Positions 1 through 7,444 of a DNA stretch of 15,692 nt are shown here, piece by piece. Location: NCBI GenBank assembly GCA_019689775.1, contig JADGGV010000040.1, positions 1-15,692 of the forward strand, written 5' to 3'. The position numbers and the translations under genes were made by a program. The DNA comes from Gemmatimonadota bacterium (GTDB taxonomy: Bacteria; Gemmatimonadota; Gemmatimonadetes; Longimicrobiales; RSA9). The notes under the pieces are model-generated. The model was not told the DNA's origin, did not search any database, and saw only the letters and a list, made by a program, of their open reading frames with translations. Position 1 is the stretch's first letter. Each line of letters opens with the position of its first letter.

Positions 1-170
1 CGGGGAAGGTGGGTGGCCGGCACCGGACCGGCAAGCGGGGCCGTCGGGGAACGCCCCACACGGCGTGGCACGTCTCGCCGCCCGGCGACCGCGGTTCTCC
101 CGACACCGTGCCCGCGCGCAATTCCGCATGTTGGGGTCCGGATCGAGGAACCCGAACGCGGAAGGAGCCG

Positions 171-1577
171 ATGTCCGAGCCGGGAGCGAGCCGCGCCGAG
201 CGCACCTACTTCCTCTGGGCGGCGCTGCTGCTCGCCGCGACGGTGGGGCTGGGCGCCTGGCTGCGCGCCATCTTCGTCTGGCCGGCGCTGAAGGGGCCGT
301 TCGTCTTCGGCTACCTCGTGCACGCCCACTCACATGTCGGCTTCTTCGGGTGGGCGACGCCGGCGTTGTTCGGCCTCGTGATCCGCGCGGCACGGCTCCG
401 GCCCGATCGCCGGCAGCGCTTCACCCGGCACGCGCATGCGCTCGGCGTGGCATCGCTCGCCGCCCTCGTCGCCTTCGCCCTCGGCGGCTACGACGCCGCG
501 TCGATCGCCATCTCGGCCGTGCACGTGGCGCTGTGGTGGGCGTTCGCGCTCCCCGCCATTCGGGCGCTCGGCCCCGCCCCCGCCGTCGAGCGACGGTGCT
601 TCCGCGCCTCGCTCGTGTTCCTGCTCGTGGCCGGCACCGCCACGCTCCTACCCGGAATTCTCCTGGCCCGCGGCGTCGACGACCCGTGGCTCAAGGAGCT
701 TGGCGTCAAGCTGTTCCTGACGCCCTTCGTCGCCGGCTTCGTCGGGCTCGGCGTCATGGGCGCCGTCTATGCCCGCATCGGCGGCCGCCGCGCCATGCCC
801 GCGCTCGTGCTGACGTGCCTCGGCGTCCTGCCGTCGGCGTTCCTCTTCGTGGCCGCGCCGCCGCCCACGCCGGCGCTGCTCGGCGTCGGCCGGGCCGGCT
901 CGCTCCTGCTCGGCGCCGGCGGCGTGCTCTTCGCCGCGGACGTCCTCGGCGCCGCCGCGCCCGGCGCGATCCTCCGCCTGGTCGGCGCGGCGGCCGCGCT
1001 GAAGGGCGGGCTCGAGGTCGTCGCATCGCTCGGCCTCGCCGACGCGCTCATGCACGACCGCTCGATCGTGCTCGCGTACCTGCACCTCACGGTCCTCGGC
1101 GTGGTCACGCCGGCGCTCGCCCTCGCCGCGTTCCGGCGCCGCGACGGGGCTCCGGGCTGGGTCGCGCTGCACGCGCTCGGCCTCGCCGGGATGTGCGGCG
1201 CGCTGGTGGGCCTCGGCTGGCCGCTGGCCGGGCGCCTCCTGGCGGCGCTCGGGCTCGGAGTCACGACGCTGTTTCCGATCGCCGCGGCCGGCGGCGCCGC
1301 CAGCGCGGTGGCCGTCCTGGCGCTGCTGCGCGCGGGGGAGCCCCGGAGCGGCGGAGCGCGCCGACGCGAGCGATGCATTGCGCTGGTGCGGCGGGGCGAA
1401 CCGCCGGCGGAGGCGAGGCGCCGGCGGCCGTGGCCGGCCGCGGAGCCGACGGGCCAGCGCCTGGCGCGGCCTCCTCGCCCCGCCGCGGACCCGACGCCGC
1501 CGCGCGACCGGTTCACCCGCGCGGCGGCCAGCCGCGCCGATTCCAGGGGCCCGACCACGCCATCGGAGGCGCCATGA
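171..1577 (+). CDS. Polytopic membrane protein with His-rich HAHSH helix (possible heme/metal-binding, oxidase subunit I-like)
   Basis: The product is a 468-residue inner-membrane protein with about 10-12 hydrophobic segments between residues 14 and 387. The second segment carries YLVHAHSHVGFFGW (residues 48-61; His51, His53, His55). Further membrane histidines are His118, His295 and His305 (HDRSIVLAYLHLTVLG), and His334. Histidines placed inside helices like this are typical of heme- or metal-binding membrane proteins such as heme-copper oxidase subunit I and its relatives. I recall similar unnamed proteins in Bacteroidetes and other phyla, but the heme role is inference. The ATG at 171 is chosen because AAGGAG lies just upstream (162-167) and the hydrophobic region follows at once; the frame is open further upstream, to about position 9. 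Residues 391-468 form an Arg/Ala/Pro-rich tail with no recognisable fold. The stop overlaps the next start as ATGA, so the two genes are translationally coupled. Confidence 0.72.
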   Translation: MSEPGASRAERTYFLWAALLLAATVGLGAWLRAIFVWPALKGPFVFGYLVHAHSHVGFFGWATPALFGLVIRAARLRPDRRQRFTRHAHALGVASLAALVAFALGGYDAASIAISAVHVALWWAFALPAIRALGPAPAVERRCFRASLVFLLVAGTATLLPGILLARGVDDPWLKELGVKLFLTPFVAGFVGLGVMGAVYARIGGRRAMPALVLTCLGVLPSAFLFVAAPPPTPALLGVGRAGSLLLGAGGVLFAADVLGAAAPGAILRLVGAAAALKGGLEVVASLGLADALMHDRSIVLAYLHLTVLGVVTPALALAAFRRRDGAPGWVALHALGLAGMCGALVGLGWPLAGRLLAALGLGVTTLFPIAAAGGAASAVAVLALLRAGEPRSGGARRRERCIALVRRGEPPAEARRRRPWPAAEPTGQRLARPPRPAADPTPPRDRFTRAAASRADSRGPTTPSEAP

Positions 1578-1972
1578 CGTTCCTGCTCCTGCTCCCCGTC
1601 GCGCTCAGCGCGCTCCTGCTGGCCGCGCATTTTCTCCGCACGGGCAACCTGCTCGCGGTCCTCGCCGTCCTCGCGCTGCTTCCGCTCCTCGCCGTGCGGC
1701 GGCGCTGGGTGCCGGCGGTGGCCCGCGGCGTCCTGCTCCTGGGCGCGCTCGTCTGGCTCTGGACGCTCACGCGCTTCACGCTCGAGCGCGTGGCCGTCGG
1801 CCAGCCGTTCCTGCGCATGGTCGCGATCCTCGGCGGCGTGGCCGCGCTGACTGCGCTCTCGGCGCTGGTGTTCGGCACCCGCCGGCTGCGCGTGCGCTAC
1901 GGCCGGGCGGAGGGCCCGGGCGTCGGCCGCCAGGCGGCCGAGCCCGCCCCGCCCGCGCCCGCTCAGAAGTAG
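1574..1972 (+). CDS. Small membrane protein coupled to the HAHSH protein
   Basis: The product is a 132-residue protein with about four hydrophobic segments (roughly residues 3-19, 25-42, 52-66 and 83-101). A short hydrophilic Ala/Pro-rich tail follows and probably faces the cytoplasm. Characteristic stretches are WLWTLTRF (around residues 62-69) and GQPFLRMVAILGGVAALTAL (76-95). I recall small unnamed membrane proteins in other bacteria with a similar pattern, but no function is known to me. The start is secure: ATG at 1574 overlaps the upstream TGA and GGAGG lies at 1565-1569. The overlap suggests that the protein works with, or is inserted alongside, the preceding polytopic protein. Its 3' end overlaps the convergent gene on the other strand by 10 bases. 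Confidence 0.7.
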   Translation: MTFLLLLPVALSALLLAAHFLRTGNLLAVLAVLALLPLLAVRRRWVPAVARGVLLLGALVWLWTLTRFTLERVAVGQPFLRMVAILGGVAALTALSALVFGTRRLRVRYGRAEGPGVGRQAAEPAPPAPAQK

Positions 1973-2589
1973 ATCTGGAGCGAGATCGTGGAGCTCATGG
2001 TGCCGGCCGCGACCCTCCAGGCGGTCGCGGGCGTCGCCGAACTGTTGTCGCGCCCGACCGTCGCCGAGAGGTGCGCGCCGGTGAAGCCGGCGACGCTCGC
2101 GCGCCGGAGCGGGAACCACTCCGCGCCGAGACCGAGCGAGGCGCCGAGACCGGCCTGCCAAACGTGCATCGCGGGGCTGTCGCCGGTCGCCGACCGCCGG
2201 TTGACGGAGCCGCCCACGGTGAGATCCGTGTAGACGAACGGCGCGACCGGGCCGGAGCGTGCGATGTAGCGCCGAAACGCCGGGCCGACGAAGAGCCCGA
2301 AGCTCTCTACGTCGTTCCCGGTGACGCCGTCGGCGCCTGCCGCCTCCACCGACGCGTTCACGAGGAGCCCGCGGTTCCAGTTGGCGGAGTGGACCTTCCA
2401 GATGCCGAACATGGCGCCGCCGCCGTCAGGCAGGTTGAGCGAGATGGAGCGGTGCCCGGGGACGAGCGCCTCGATCGTGTCCGGCTCCTGCGCCACCGCT
2501 CGGCCAGCGGAAGGCGGGAGGATGACGGCGGCCACGGCGAGGACCATCCCGATAAGTGCATACGGCGGACCGGCGCAGTGAGCATGCAC
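1963..2589 (-). CDS. Secreted, probable outer-membrane beta-barrel protein
   Basis: As read from the GTG at 2589 this is a 208-residue protein. A signal peptide (hydrophobic residues 11-27) ends in a likely AVA|Q cleavage site at residues 31-34. The rest alternates polar and hydrophobic residues, has many Gly, Ser and aromatic positions, and ends in SSTISLQIYF. A terminal Phe after alternating residues is the usual C-terminal signature recognised by the Bam complex, so a small outer-membrane barrel is likely. I do not recognise the family beyond that. The 5' end is doubtful. The only good ribosome-binding site (AGGAGG, 2615-2610) precedes an ATG at 2605 that is out of frame with the signal peptide. 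The in-frame choices are the GTG at 2589 or an ATG at 2547, neither well spaced from a Shine-Dalgarno site. See the findings for a possible frameshift. Confidence 0.72.
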   Translation of the reverse strand: MHAHCAGPPYALIGMVLAVAAVILPPSAGRAVAQEPDTIEALVPGHRSISLNLPDGGGAMFGIWKVHSANWNRGLLVNASVEAAGADGVTGNDVESFGLFVGPAFRRYIARSGPVAPFVYTDLTVGGSVNRRSATGDSPAMHVWQAGLGASLGLGAEWFPLRRASVAGFTGAHLSATVGRDNSSATPATAWRVAAGTMSSTISLQIYF

Positions 2590-2609
2590 GCGACGACGGC
2601 GTCATCGTT

Positions 2610-2615
2610 CCTCCT
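2610..2615 (-). promoter_or_regulatory. Strong Shine-Dalgarno site out of frame with the downstream signal peptide
   Basis: On the minus strand the sequence reads CAGGAGGAACGATGACG. This puts AGGAGG four bases before an ATG at 2605. That ATG opens a frame that does not enter the hydrophobic signal peptide, which lies in another frame and begins around 2547-2589. A net change of one base between 2605 and 2547 would join the two. Confidence 0.55.
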
Positions 2616-2857
2616 GGCGAAGGTGTGATGTTGCGGAGCGGAGCGCCCCGCGAATCGCGTCTGGCGAGAAGAATCGTGGATGGACGATCCGCAGAATCGA
2701 GCGCCTTACGCGCCCTGCCTGTGGATAAATGGAACGATCGCGGGCAATAGTAATCGGATTCTCGCGGCGCGCAAGCCGCGACCGTGTCGGCACGCGCCAC
2801 CCCGCGAGCCCGGCGAGCGCTCTCGCCGGCCGCCTCGCGGCGCCTCCGCCGCCACGG

Positions 2858-2863
2858 TAACTT
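2858..2863 (+). promoter_or_regulatory. Candidate -10 element for a leaderless ackA transcript
   Basis: TAACTT fits the TANNNT form of a -10 box and ends seven bases before the ackA ATG at 2871. Transcription would then begin at or next to the start codon. There is no Shine-Dalgarno sequence upstream of ackA, which agrees with a leaderless message. No good -35 hexamer is seen. Confidence 0.35.
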
Positions 2864-2870
2864 CCCGACC

Positions 2871-4115
2871 ATGAACGTCCTCGTGCTCAACGCCGGCTCG
2901 TCGTCGCTCAAGTTCCAGGTCGTGGCCACGGATCCGGAGCGGATCGCCGAGGACCGCGACGAGCGCCTGGCCGGCGGCATCGTCGACCGGATCGGCGGCG
3001 AGGCGATCATCAGCTTCGCCGCGCGGGGTGCGGCCCCGTTGCACACCACCGCGCCGATCCGGAATCACCGCGCGGCGGTCGAGGCCGTGCTGCGCTGGTT
3101 GGTCGGCTCGGATTCCGGCGCGCCGCTCGGCTCGCTGGCGGAGGTGGAGGCGGTCGGGCACCGGGTCGTCCACGGCGGTGAGCGCTTCACCCGCTCGGTC
3201 CTGATCGACGAGGAGGTGCTCCGCGGCATCCAGGACACGATCGAGCTGGCGCCGCTGCACAACCCGCACAACCTCAAGGGGATCCGGGCGGCGATGGACG
3301 TGCTCGGCCCGGCCGTGCCGCAGGCCGCCGTCTTCGACACGGCGTTCCACCACACGCTCCCCGACTACGCGTACCTCTACGCGATTCCGTACTCGATCTA
3401 CCGGCGGCACCGCGTGCGCCGCTACGGCTTCCATGGCACGTCGTACCGCTACGTGGCGTACCGCTACCGCAAGCTGACGGGTACGCCGCGGGAGGCGACG
3501 CGGCTCGTCGCGCTCCACCTGGGCAACGGCTGCTCCGCGTGCGCGATCGCCGCCGGCGACTCCGTCGATACGTCGATGGGCTTCACGCCGCTCGAGGGGC
3601 TGGTCATGGGGACGCGCTCCGGCGACCTGGACCCTGCGATCCTCGACTACGTCGCCGCGAAGGAGGGGCTCACACTCCACGAGATGGAGACGATGCTAAA
3701 CAAGCAGTCCGGGCTGCTCGGCATCTCGGGGCTGACGAACGACATGCGCGAGCTGCTCGCCGAGGCCCAGGAGCACGACGACCGCCGCGCCCGCCTGGCC
3801 GTCGACATCTTCGCCTACCGCGCCCGCAAGTACATCGGCGCGTACCTGGCCGCGATCGGCGGCGCCGACGCCGTCGTCTTCACCGGCGGCATCGGCGAGA
3901 ACGCCGCCGGCGTGCGGGCGCGGATCCTGGATGGGCTGGCGTGGATGGGGCTCGAGCTGGACCCGCAGGCGAACGCCGAGATGGTCGGCGGCCGCGAGGG
4001 CCCGATCACGCGCGACGGCGCGCGCCTCGCCGCGTGGGTGATCCCCACCGACGAGGAGCTGCTGATCGCCCGCGACACCGTCCGCCTCGTGCTCGGCCTC
4101 GATACCCGCTACTGA
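2871..4115 (+). CDS. ackA: Acetate kinase
   Basis: This 414-residue cytoplasmic enzyme interconverts acetate + ATP and acetyl phosphate + ADP. The length is normal for the family. The N-terminal signature NAGSSSLKF (residues 7-15) and the rest of the ASKHA-fold active site are intact: Asn7, Arg98 in GHRVVHGGE (96-104), Asp156 in VFDTAFHHTLP, His188 in YGFHGTSY, the phosphate-loop stretch HLGNGCSACAI (216-226), Arg249 in GTRSGDLDP, the adenosine-loop stretch FTGGIGEN (337-344), and Glu395 in PTDEEL. The ATG at 2871 is chosen because the family signature starts immediately after it; the frame is open further upstream, to about 2784, but with an Arg-rich, non-conserved sequence. No Shine-Dalgarno site is visible. 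No phosphotransacetylase gene is adjacent, so the partner enzyme must lie elsewhere. An unknown membrane-anchored gene follows after 11 bases and is probably co-transcribed. Confidence 0.96.
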   Translation: MNVLVLNAGSSSLKFQVVATDPERIAEDRDERLAGGIVDRIGGEAIISFAARGAAPLHTTAPIRNHRAAVEAVLRWLVGSDSGAPLGSLAEVEAVGHRVVHGGERFTRSVLIDEEVLRGIQDTIELAPLHNPHNLKGIRAAMDVLGPAVPQAAVFDTAFHHTLPDYAYLYAIPYSIYRRHRVRRYGFHGTSYRYVAYRYRKLTGTPREATRLVALHLGNGCSACAIAAGDSVDTSMGFTPLEGLVMGTRSGDLDPAILDYVAAKEGLTLHEMETMLNKQSGLLGISGLTNDMRELLAEAQEHDDRRARLAVDIFAYRARKYIGAYLAAIGGADAVVFTGGIGENAAGVRARILDGLAWMGLELDPQANAEMVGGREGPITRDGARLAAWVIPTDEELLIARDTVRLVLGLDTRY

Positions 4116-4126
4116 CCGGATTCCCC

Positions 4127-5149
4127 ATGGACATCGCGTTCTGGCGCTGGATCGCCGCCGCGCTCTGGATCGTCGTCACGGTCCCGCTGCTCGCCTGGTG
4201 GGTCAAGGGCGACCTCGAGATGGCCTGGCTCATCGGCATGCCTCTGATCGTCGGCGGCGCCGCCGTCCTCGGCCTCGCCAGCGGGCTCGTGCTGCGCCGC
4301 CTCCAGCCCACGCTCGCCACCGCGGCCGCGGCCACCGTGCTCGGCGCGGTCTGCACGTACGCCGCCGTGAACACGCGCCACGCGTGGTCGGTCCCGCCGT
4401 CGCCGCTCCACCGCGCGGCGGCGCAGCGCTTCGCGGCCGACCGCGCGCACCTCGCGCGCGAGGCCGAGCGCGTGAGTCGCGTCCCGGTGCAGCTCGCTGA
4501 GGTGCGCGTGGTCGAGACGCCGGGCTGGGCGAGCAAGCGCGGCTTCAGCTTCGCGTTCGACAGACACCCCGCCCGCATCGTGCTCGAGCTCGGCTTCGAC
4601 GCCGGCCCGCCGGGCCCGCTGGAGCTGGAGGTCGTCCGGCGGGGTGGCGAATGGCGCCTCGAGCCGCGCCCGCGCCCGCCGGCCCCGGACGGGATCCGCT
4701 TCCGGCCGGCGGCGTTCCAGCGCCACTTCCCCGATTATGCCACGATCGAGGTCGGCGCCGACGGCACGATCCCGCTCGGCACGGATGTGCTCGTCCGCGC
4801 CGCCCGCGCCGAGGACGACTACGCGCTGGCCATCTTTCGCGTCGGCGCGGGCGTGCCACTCCAGGAGCTGCGGCGCTACCCCCGCGGGGAGATCGTGCGG
4901 CGCTTCACCGAGGCGCTGGCGCGGAGCGGCGCGCCCGCGCCGAGTCGGGTCGTCATGTACTACGCGCCGAGCGCGCAGTACCCCGTGACCTGGCGCCCCG
5001 CGGGGAGCTTCGATTTCTTCGGCATGCTGGAGGACCCGCGCTGGCGCGTCGCCGATCTGGAGGCTCGCCCCGCCGGCGACACCGTCGCCTTCGTCGTTCG
5101 ACAACTCCGCCCGCACCCCCCGCCCGGCCCGGTCGGCGACCACCGCTGA
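4127..5149 (+). CDS. Unknown membrane-anchored protein downstream of ackA
   Basis: The product has 340 residues. Three hydrophobic segments lie at the N-terminus (about residues 5-25, 33-55 and 64-82). A hydrophilic domain of about 250 residues follows, mixed alpha/beta by appearance, and it includes FSFAFDRHPARIVLELGF (around residues 140-157) and SRVVMYYAPSAQYPVTW. I do not recognise the family and see no catalytic motif. The soluble domain follows an odd number of helices, so its side of the membrane cannot be settled from sequence alone. The ATG at 4127 is 11 bases after the ackA stop, without a clear Shine-Dalgarno site, suggesting read-through translation or co-transcription with ackA. 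The C-terminus is Pro-rich (RPHPPPGPVGDHR). Confidence 0.72.
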   Translation: MDIAFWRWIAAALWIVVTVPLLAWWVKGDLEMAWLIGMPLIVGGAAVLGLASGLVLRRLQPTLATAAAATVLGAVCTYAAVNTRHAWSVPPSPLHRAAAQRFAADRAHLAREAERVSRVPVQLAEVRVVETPGWASKRGFSFAFDRHPARIVLELGFDAGPPGPLELEVVRRGGEWRLEPRPRPPAPDGIRFRPAAFQRHFPDYATIEVGADGTIPLGTDVLVRAARAEDDYALAIFRVGAGVPLQELRRYPRGEIVRRFTEALARSGAPAPSRVVMYYAPSAQYPVTWRPAGSFDFFGMLEDPRWRVADLEARPAGDTVAFVVRQLRPHPPPGPVGDHR

Positions 5150-5332
5150 GCTTCCGCTGCCGCGCTGCCGGATCCCGCCGCGGCACTCGCGCCCGCCCGA
5201 TGCCCTCCCGCGCGAGGCGGTGCCCGATGTCCGGCCGCGCGACAACGCGCCGGCGCTCACGCCATCCCTGACCGCGAGCGCCGCCCCCCGCACGTTGCGG
5301 CCGGGCCGCCGTCCGTGCGATCATCCTGCGCC
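5150..5332. other. Spacer before udk
   Basis: This is 183 bases of GC-rich sequence without a plausible gene. TTGCGG (5295-5300) and GATCAT (5319-5324) are separated by 18 bases and could form a sigma-70-type promoter. Its start point would fall at about 5330-5332, right at the udk ATG (5333). No Shine-Dalgarno site precedes that ATG, so udk may also have a leaderless or nearly leaderless message. Nothing else is seen. Confidence 0.3.
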
Positions 5333-6016
5333 ATGAGCGCCTTCAAAGACCCCGCCGGAATCCATGCCGCCGACGCGGCGCACCGCCCCACCGAGGGGCG
5401 CCCGATCATCATTGGCGTCGCGGGCGGCAGCGGCTCCGGGAAGACGACCGTCGTGCGGGAGATCACGCGTGGCCTCGGCCGTGGCCAGGTCACGGTGATC
5501 CATCACGACGCCTATTATGCCGACGCCAGCCACCTCCCACCGGAGGAGCGGGCGCGCATCAACTACGACCACCCCGATTCCCTTGAGACGCCGCTGCTGG
5601 TCCAGCACCTCCGGATGCTCCTCGCCGGGCAGTCCGTCGAGGTCCCCAGCTACGACTTCACCCACCATGCGCGCCGCGCCGAGACGGAGACGGCGCACCC
5701 GCGCAAGGTCATCATCGTCGACGGGATCCTGATCCTCTGGGAGCCCGAGCTACGCGAGCTGCTCGACATCAAGGTCTTCGTCGACACGGCGTCCGACCTG
5801 CGCCTCATCCGGCGCCTGACGCGGGACGTGGCCGAGCGCGGGCGGACCGCCGAGTCGGTCATCGAGCAGTACCTCGCCACGGTCCGGCCGATGCACCTGG
5901 AGTTCGTCGAGCCGAGCAAGCGCTACGCGGACATCATCGTGCCGGACGGCGGCTACAACCGCGTCGCCGTGGACATGCTGATCACGAAGGTGAGATCGAT
6001 CCTCCAGGCGCAGTAG
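5333..6016 (+). CDS. udk: Uridine/cytidine kinase
   Basis: This 227-residue P-loop kinase phosphorylates uridine and cytidine with a nucleoside triphosphate in pyrimidine salvage, in the cytoplasm. The Walker A motif is GGSGSGKTT (residues 31-39, Lys37). Substrate-site motifs are HHDAYYAD (57-64), NYDHP (77-81) and the VPSYDFTHH stretch (104-112). The segment VIIVDGILIL (126-135) has Asp in place of the more common Glu before GIL. The Arg-rich lid (RLIRRLTRDVAERGR, 157-171) and the C-terminal PSKRYADIIVP (194-204) match Udk closely. Length is slightly above the usual 205-215 because of about 22 extra N-terminal residues before the first strand. The ATG at 5333 was chosen; an in-frame GTG at 5315 is possible. 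Neither start has a ribosome-binding site. The gene stands alone and converges on kbl. Confidence 0.93.
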   Translation: MSAFKDPAGIHAADAAHRPTEGRPIIIGVAGGSGSGKTTVVREITRGLGRGQVTVIHHDAYYADASHLPPEERARINYDHPDSLETPLLVQHLRMLLAGQSVEVPSYDFTHHARRAETETAHPRKVIIVDGILILWEPELRELLDIKVFVDTASDLRLIRRLTRDVAERGRTAESVIEQYLATVRPMHLEFVEPSKRYADIIVPDGGYNRVAVDMLITKVRSILQAQ

Positions 6017-6056
6017 CGGCGGTGGCCGCCGGCGCCGGGCGACCCGGCTCGGGTCG
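6017..6056. terminator. Paired hairpins between convergent udk and kbl
   Basis: Two inverted repeats fill the 52-base gap between the convergent stops. The first is CGGCGG-TGG-CCGCCG (6017-6031). The second is CGACCCG-GCT-CGGGTCG (6040-6056), a perfect seven-pair stem with a three-base loop. Neither is followed by a T-tract on either strand, so a bidirectional terminator is inferred from position and stem strength only. Confidence 0.45.
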
Positions 6057-6068
6057 GGAGGCGGCGCA

Positions 6069-7292
6069 TCAGCGCGCCGCCTCCAGCACCCGCAGCACGT
6101 AGTCGATGTCCGCCTCGGTGTGGTCGGCGTTGATCTGGAAGCGGATCTCCTCGTCGCCACGGGGGACGACGGGGTAGGCGAGGCCGGTGGCGAGGATGCC
6201 GTTCTCGAAGAGGTGGCGCACGAGCTGCCGTGTCCGCGCGGTGTCGCGCACCATGAGCGGCACCACGGGGTGCTCGCCCGGCAGCGTCTCGAAGCCGAGC
6301 CGCTCGAGCCCGTCCTTGAAGCGTCGCGTGAGGGCGCGCAGCCGCTCCAGCAGCTCGACGCCGAGCGGGCCCGTGAGCAGCTCCAGCGAGGCCAGCGCCG
6401 CCATCGCCTCGCCGGGCGTGATCGGGTTCGAGTAGATGTACATCGGCGCCGTCTCCCGCAGGTAGCGGATCACCGGCGCCGAGGACGCCACGTAGCCGCC
6501 GTTCACGCCGAACGCCTTCCCCAGCGTGCCGATCAGCACGTCCACCGGCGGCGAGCCCGTGTACTCCTCCGTGCCGCGCCCCGTCGGGCCGAACGCGCCC
6601 ACGCCGTGGGAGTCGTCCATGACGACAATGACGCCCTCCTCGAACGCGGCGTCGAACTCGCGCGCGATCCCCATCAGCACGTCCATCGGCGCGTGGTCGC
6701 CGCGCATGCTGAAGACGCCGTCCGTGACCACGACCACGCGGTTCGCCCGGCCGCGCGCCGCCTCGAGCGCCTCGCGCAGCGCGCCCATGTCCAGATGCTT
6801 GTAGACCGCCTTGTCCGCCGGGCGCGACAGCCGGATGGCGTTGATGATCGAGTTGTGGTTCAGCTCGTCGCTGATCACGATCGTCTCCGCGGTCACCAGC
6901 GGGGCGATGACGCCGACGACGGTCGCGTACGCCGAGCTGAAGATCATCGCCGCGTCGCGCCGGTGGAACGCCGCCAGTCGGCGCTCCAGCTCCACGTGCG
7001 GCGCGTACGTGCCACTGATGAAGCGCACGGCGCCGGGGCCCGCGCCGTAGCGCCGGGTCCCGTCCTCCTCGGCCTGCACGACCTCCGGCCGCAGCCCCAT
7101 CCCGAGGTACGAGTTGGAGTTCATCCGCAGGAACTCCGTCTCGCCCTGGCCCTCGAGCAGGAAGCGCGGCCCGCGGGCCCCCGCCGGTGGCCGCACGGCG
7201 ACGACCACCGTCTCCCGTCCCTTCGCGCGCCCTTCCGTCTCGAGATCGGTCACCGCCTGTTCCAGTACCGGCGCGATTCTGTCGAGCGGCAT
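6069..7292 (-). CDS. kbl: 2-amino-3-ketobutyrate CoA ligase (glycine C-acetyltransferase)
   Basis: This 407-residue PLP enzyme belongs to the alpha-oxoamine synthase family and cleaves 2-amino-3-oxobutyrate with CoA to glycine and acetyl-CoA. Family motifs are MNSNSYLGMG (residues 57-66), YGAGPGAVRFISGT (82-95), NHNSII (145-150, His146 stacking on the cofactor), DGVFSMRGD (191-199), DDSHGVGAFGPTGRG (226-240, Asp226 and His229), and the PLP lysine Lys259 in TLGKAFGVNGGY (256-267). Other oxoamine synthases (KBL, AONS, ALAS and SPT) share this fold. The tdh gene just upstream on the same strand makes KBL the best choice. The loop after the lysine (FGVNGG) differs from the LGGASGG of classical KBL. 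ATG at 7292 is preferred over ATG at 7337 because a purine-rich GGGGGAA lies just before it and the extra 15 residues look non-coding. Confidence 0.82.
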   Translation of the reverse strand: MPLDRIAPVLEQAVTDLETEGRAKGRETVVVAVRPPAGARGPRFLLEGQGETEFLRMNSNSYLGMGLRPEVVQAEEDGTRRYGAGPGAVRFISGTYAPHVELERRLAAFHRRDAAMIFSSAYATVVGVIAPLVTAETIVISDELNHNSIINAIRLSRPADKAVYKHLDMGALREALEAARGRANRVVVVTDGVFSMRGDHAPMDVLMGIAREFDAAFEEGVIVVMDDSHGVGAFGPTGRGTEEYTGSPPVDVLIGTLGKAFGVNGGYVASSAPVIRYLRETAPMYIYSNPITPGEAMAALASLELLTGPLGVELLERLRALTRRFKDGLERLGFETLPGEHPVVPLMVRDTARTRQLVRHLFENGILATGLAYPVVPRGDEEIRFQINADHTEADIDYVLRVLEAAR

Positions 7293-7407
7293 GGTTCCCC
7301 CGGGGAAAGACGCGGCGCGCGGCGCCGCGACAGTCATACGTGTGTGGTGCGCGCGGCGCGAGCCGCGGCGTGTGTGGCGTGCGCCGCCGCGTCGGCGACG
7401 CGCGCGC

Positions 7408-7444
7408 GGCGCCTCCGGCGCCGGTCCATGGCGCCTCCGGCGCC
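7408..7444. repeat. Tandem 15-bp hairpin repeats in the tdh-kbl spacer
   Basis: GGCGCCTCCGGCGCC occurs twice, at 7408-7422 and 7430-7444. Each copy can fold on itself as GGCGCC-TCC-GGCGCC. They begin one base after the tdh stop (on the minus strand) and precede kbl, so they could stabilise the tdh mRNA end or attenuate read-through into kbl. A second short repeat, CGTGTGTGG, lies at 7339-7347 and 7369-7377, 30 bases apart. The function of both is unproven. Confidence 0.45.

Larger units (their letters stand above)
2606..2870. promoter_or_regulatory. Divergent intergenic region upstream of the OMP gene and ackA
   Basis: This 265-base stretch separates two divergent genes. It includes a patch at about 2720-2762 that is clearly less GC-rich than its surroundings (GGATAAAT, GCAATAGTAATCGGATT) and is the likeliest place for promoters. 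I could not find a convincing paired -35/-10 there on either strand. No ORF in it looks protein-coding. Confidence 0.35.

Noticed and set aside
767..2161. 464-residue minus-strand open frame over the first two genes
   Set aside because: Its composition is Arg/Ala/Gly-rich, and it conflicts with the membrane proteins that have good ribosome-binding sites and an ATGA overlap.
2706..3680. 324-residue minus-strand open frame over ackA
   Set aside because: It is opposite a highly conserved acetate kinase and shows no recognisable motif.
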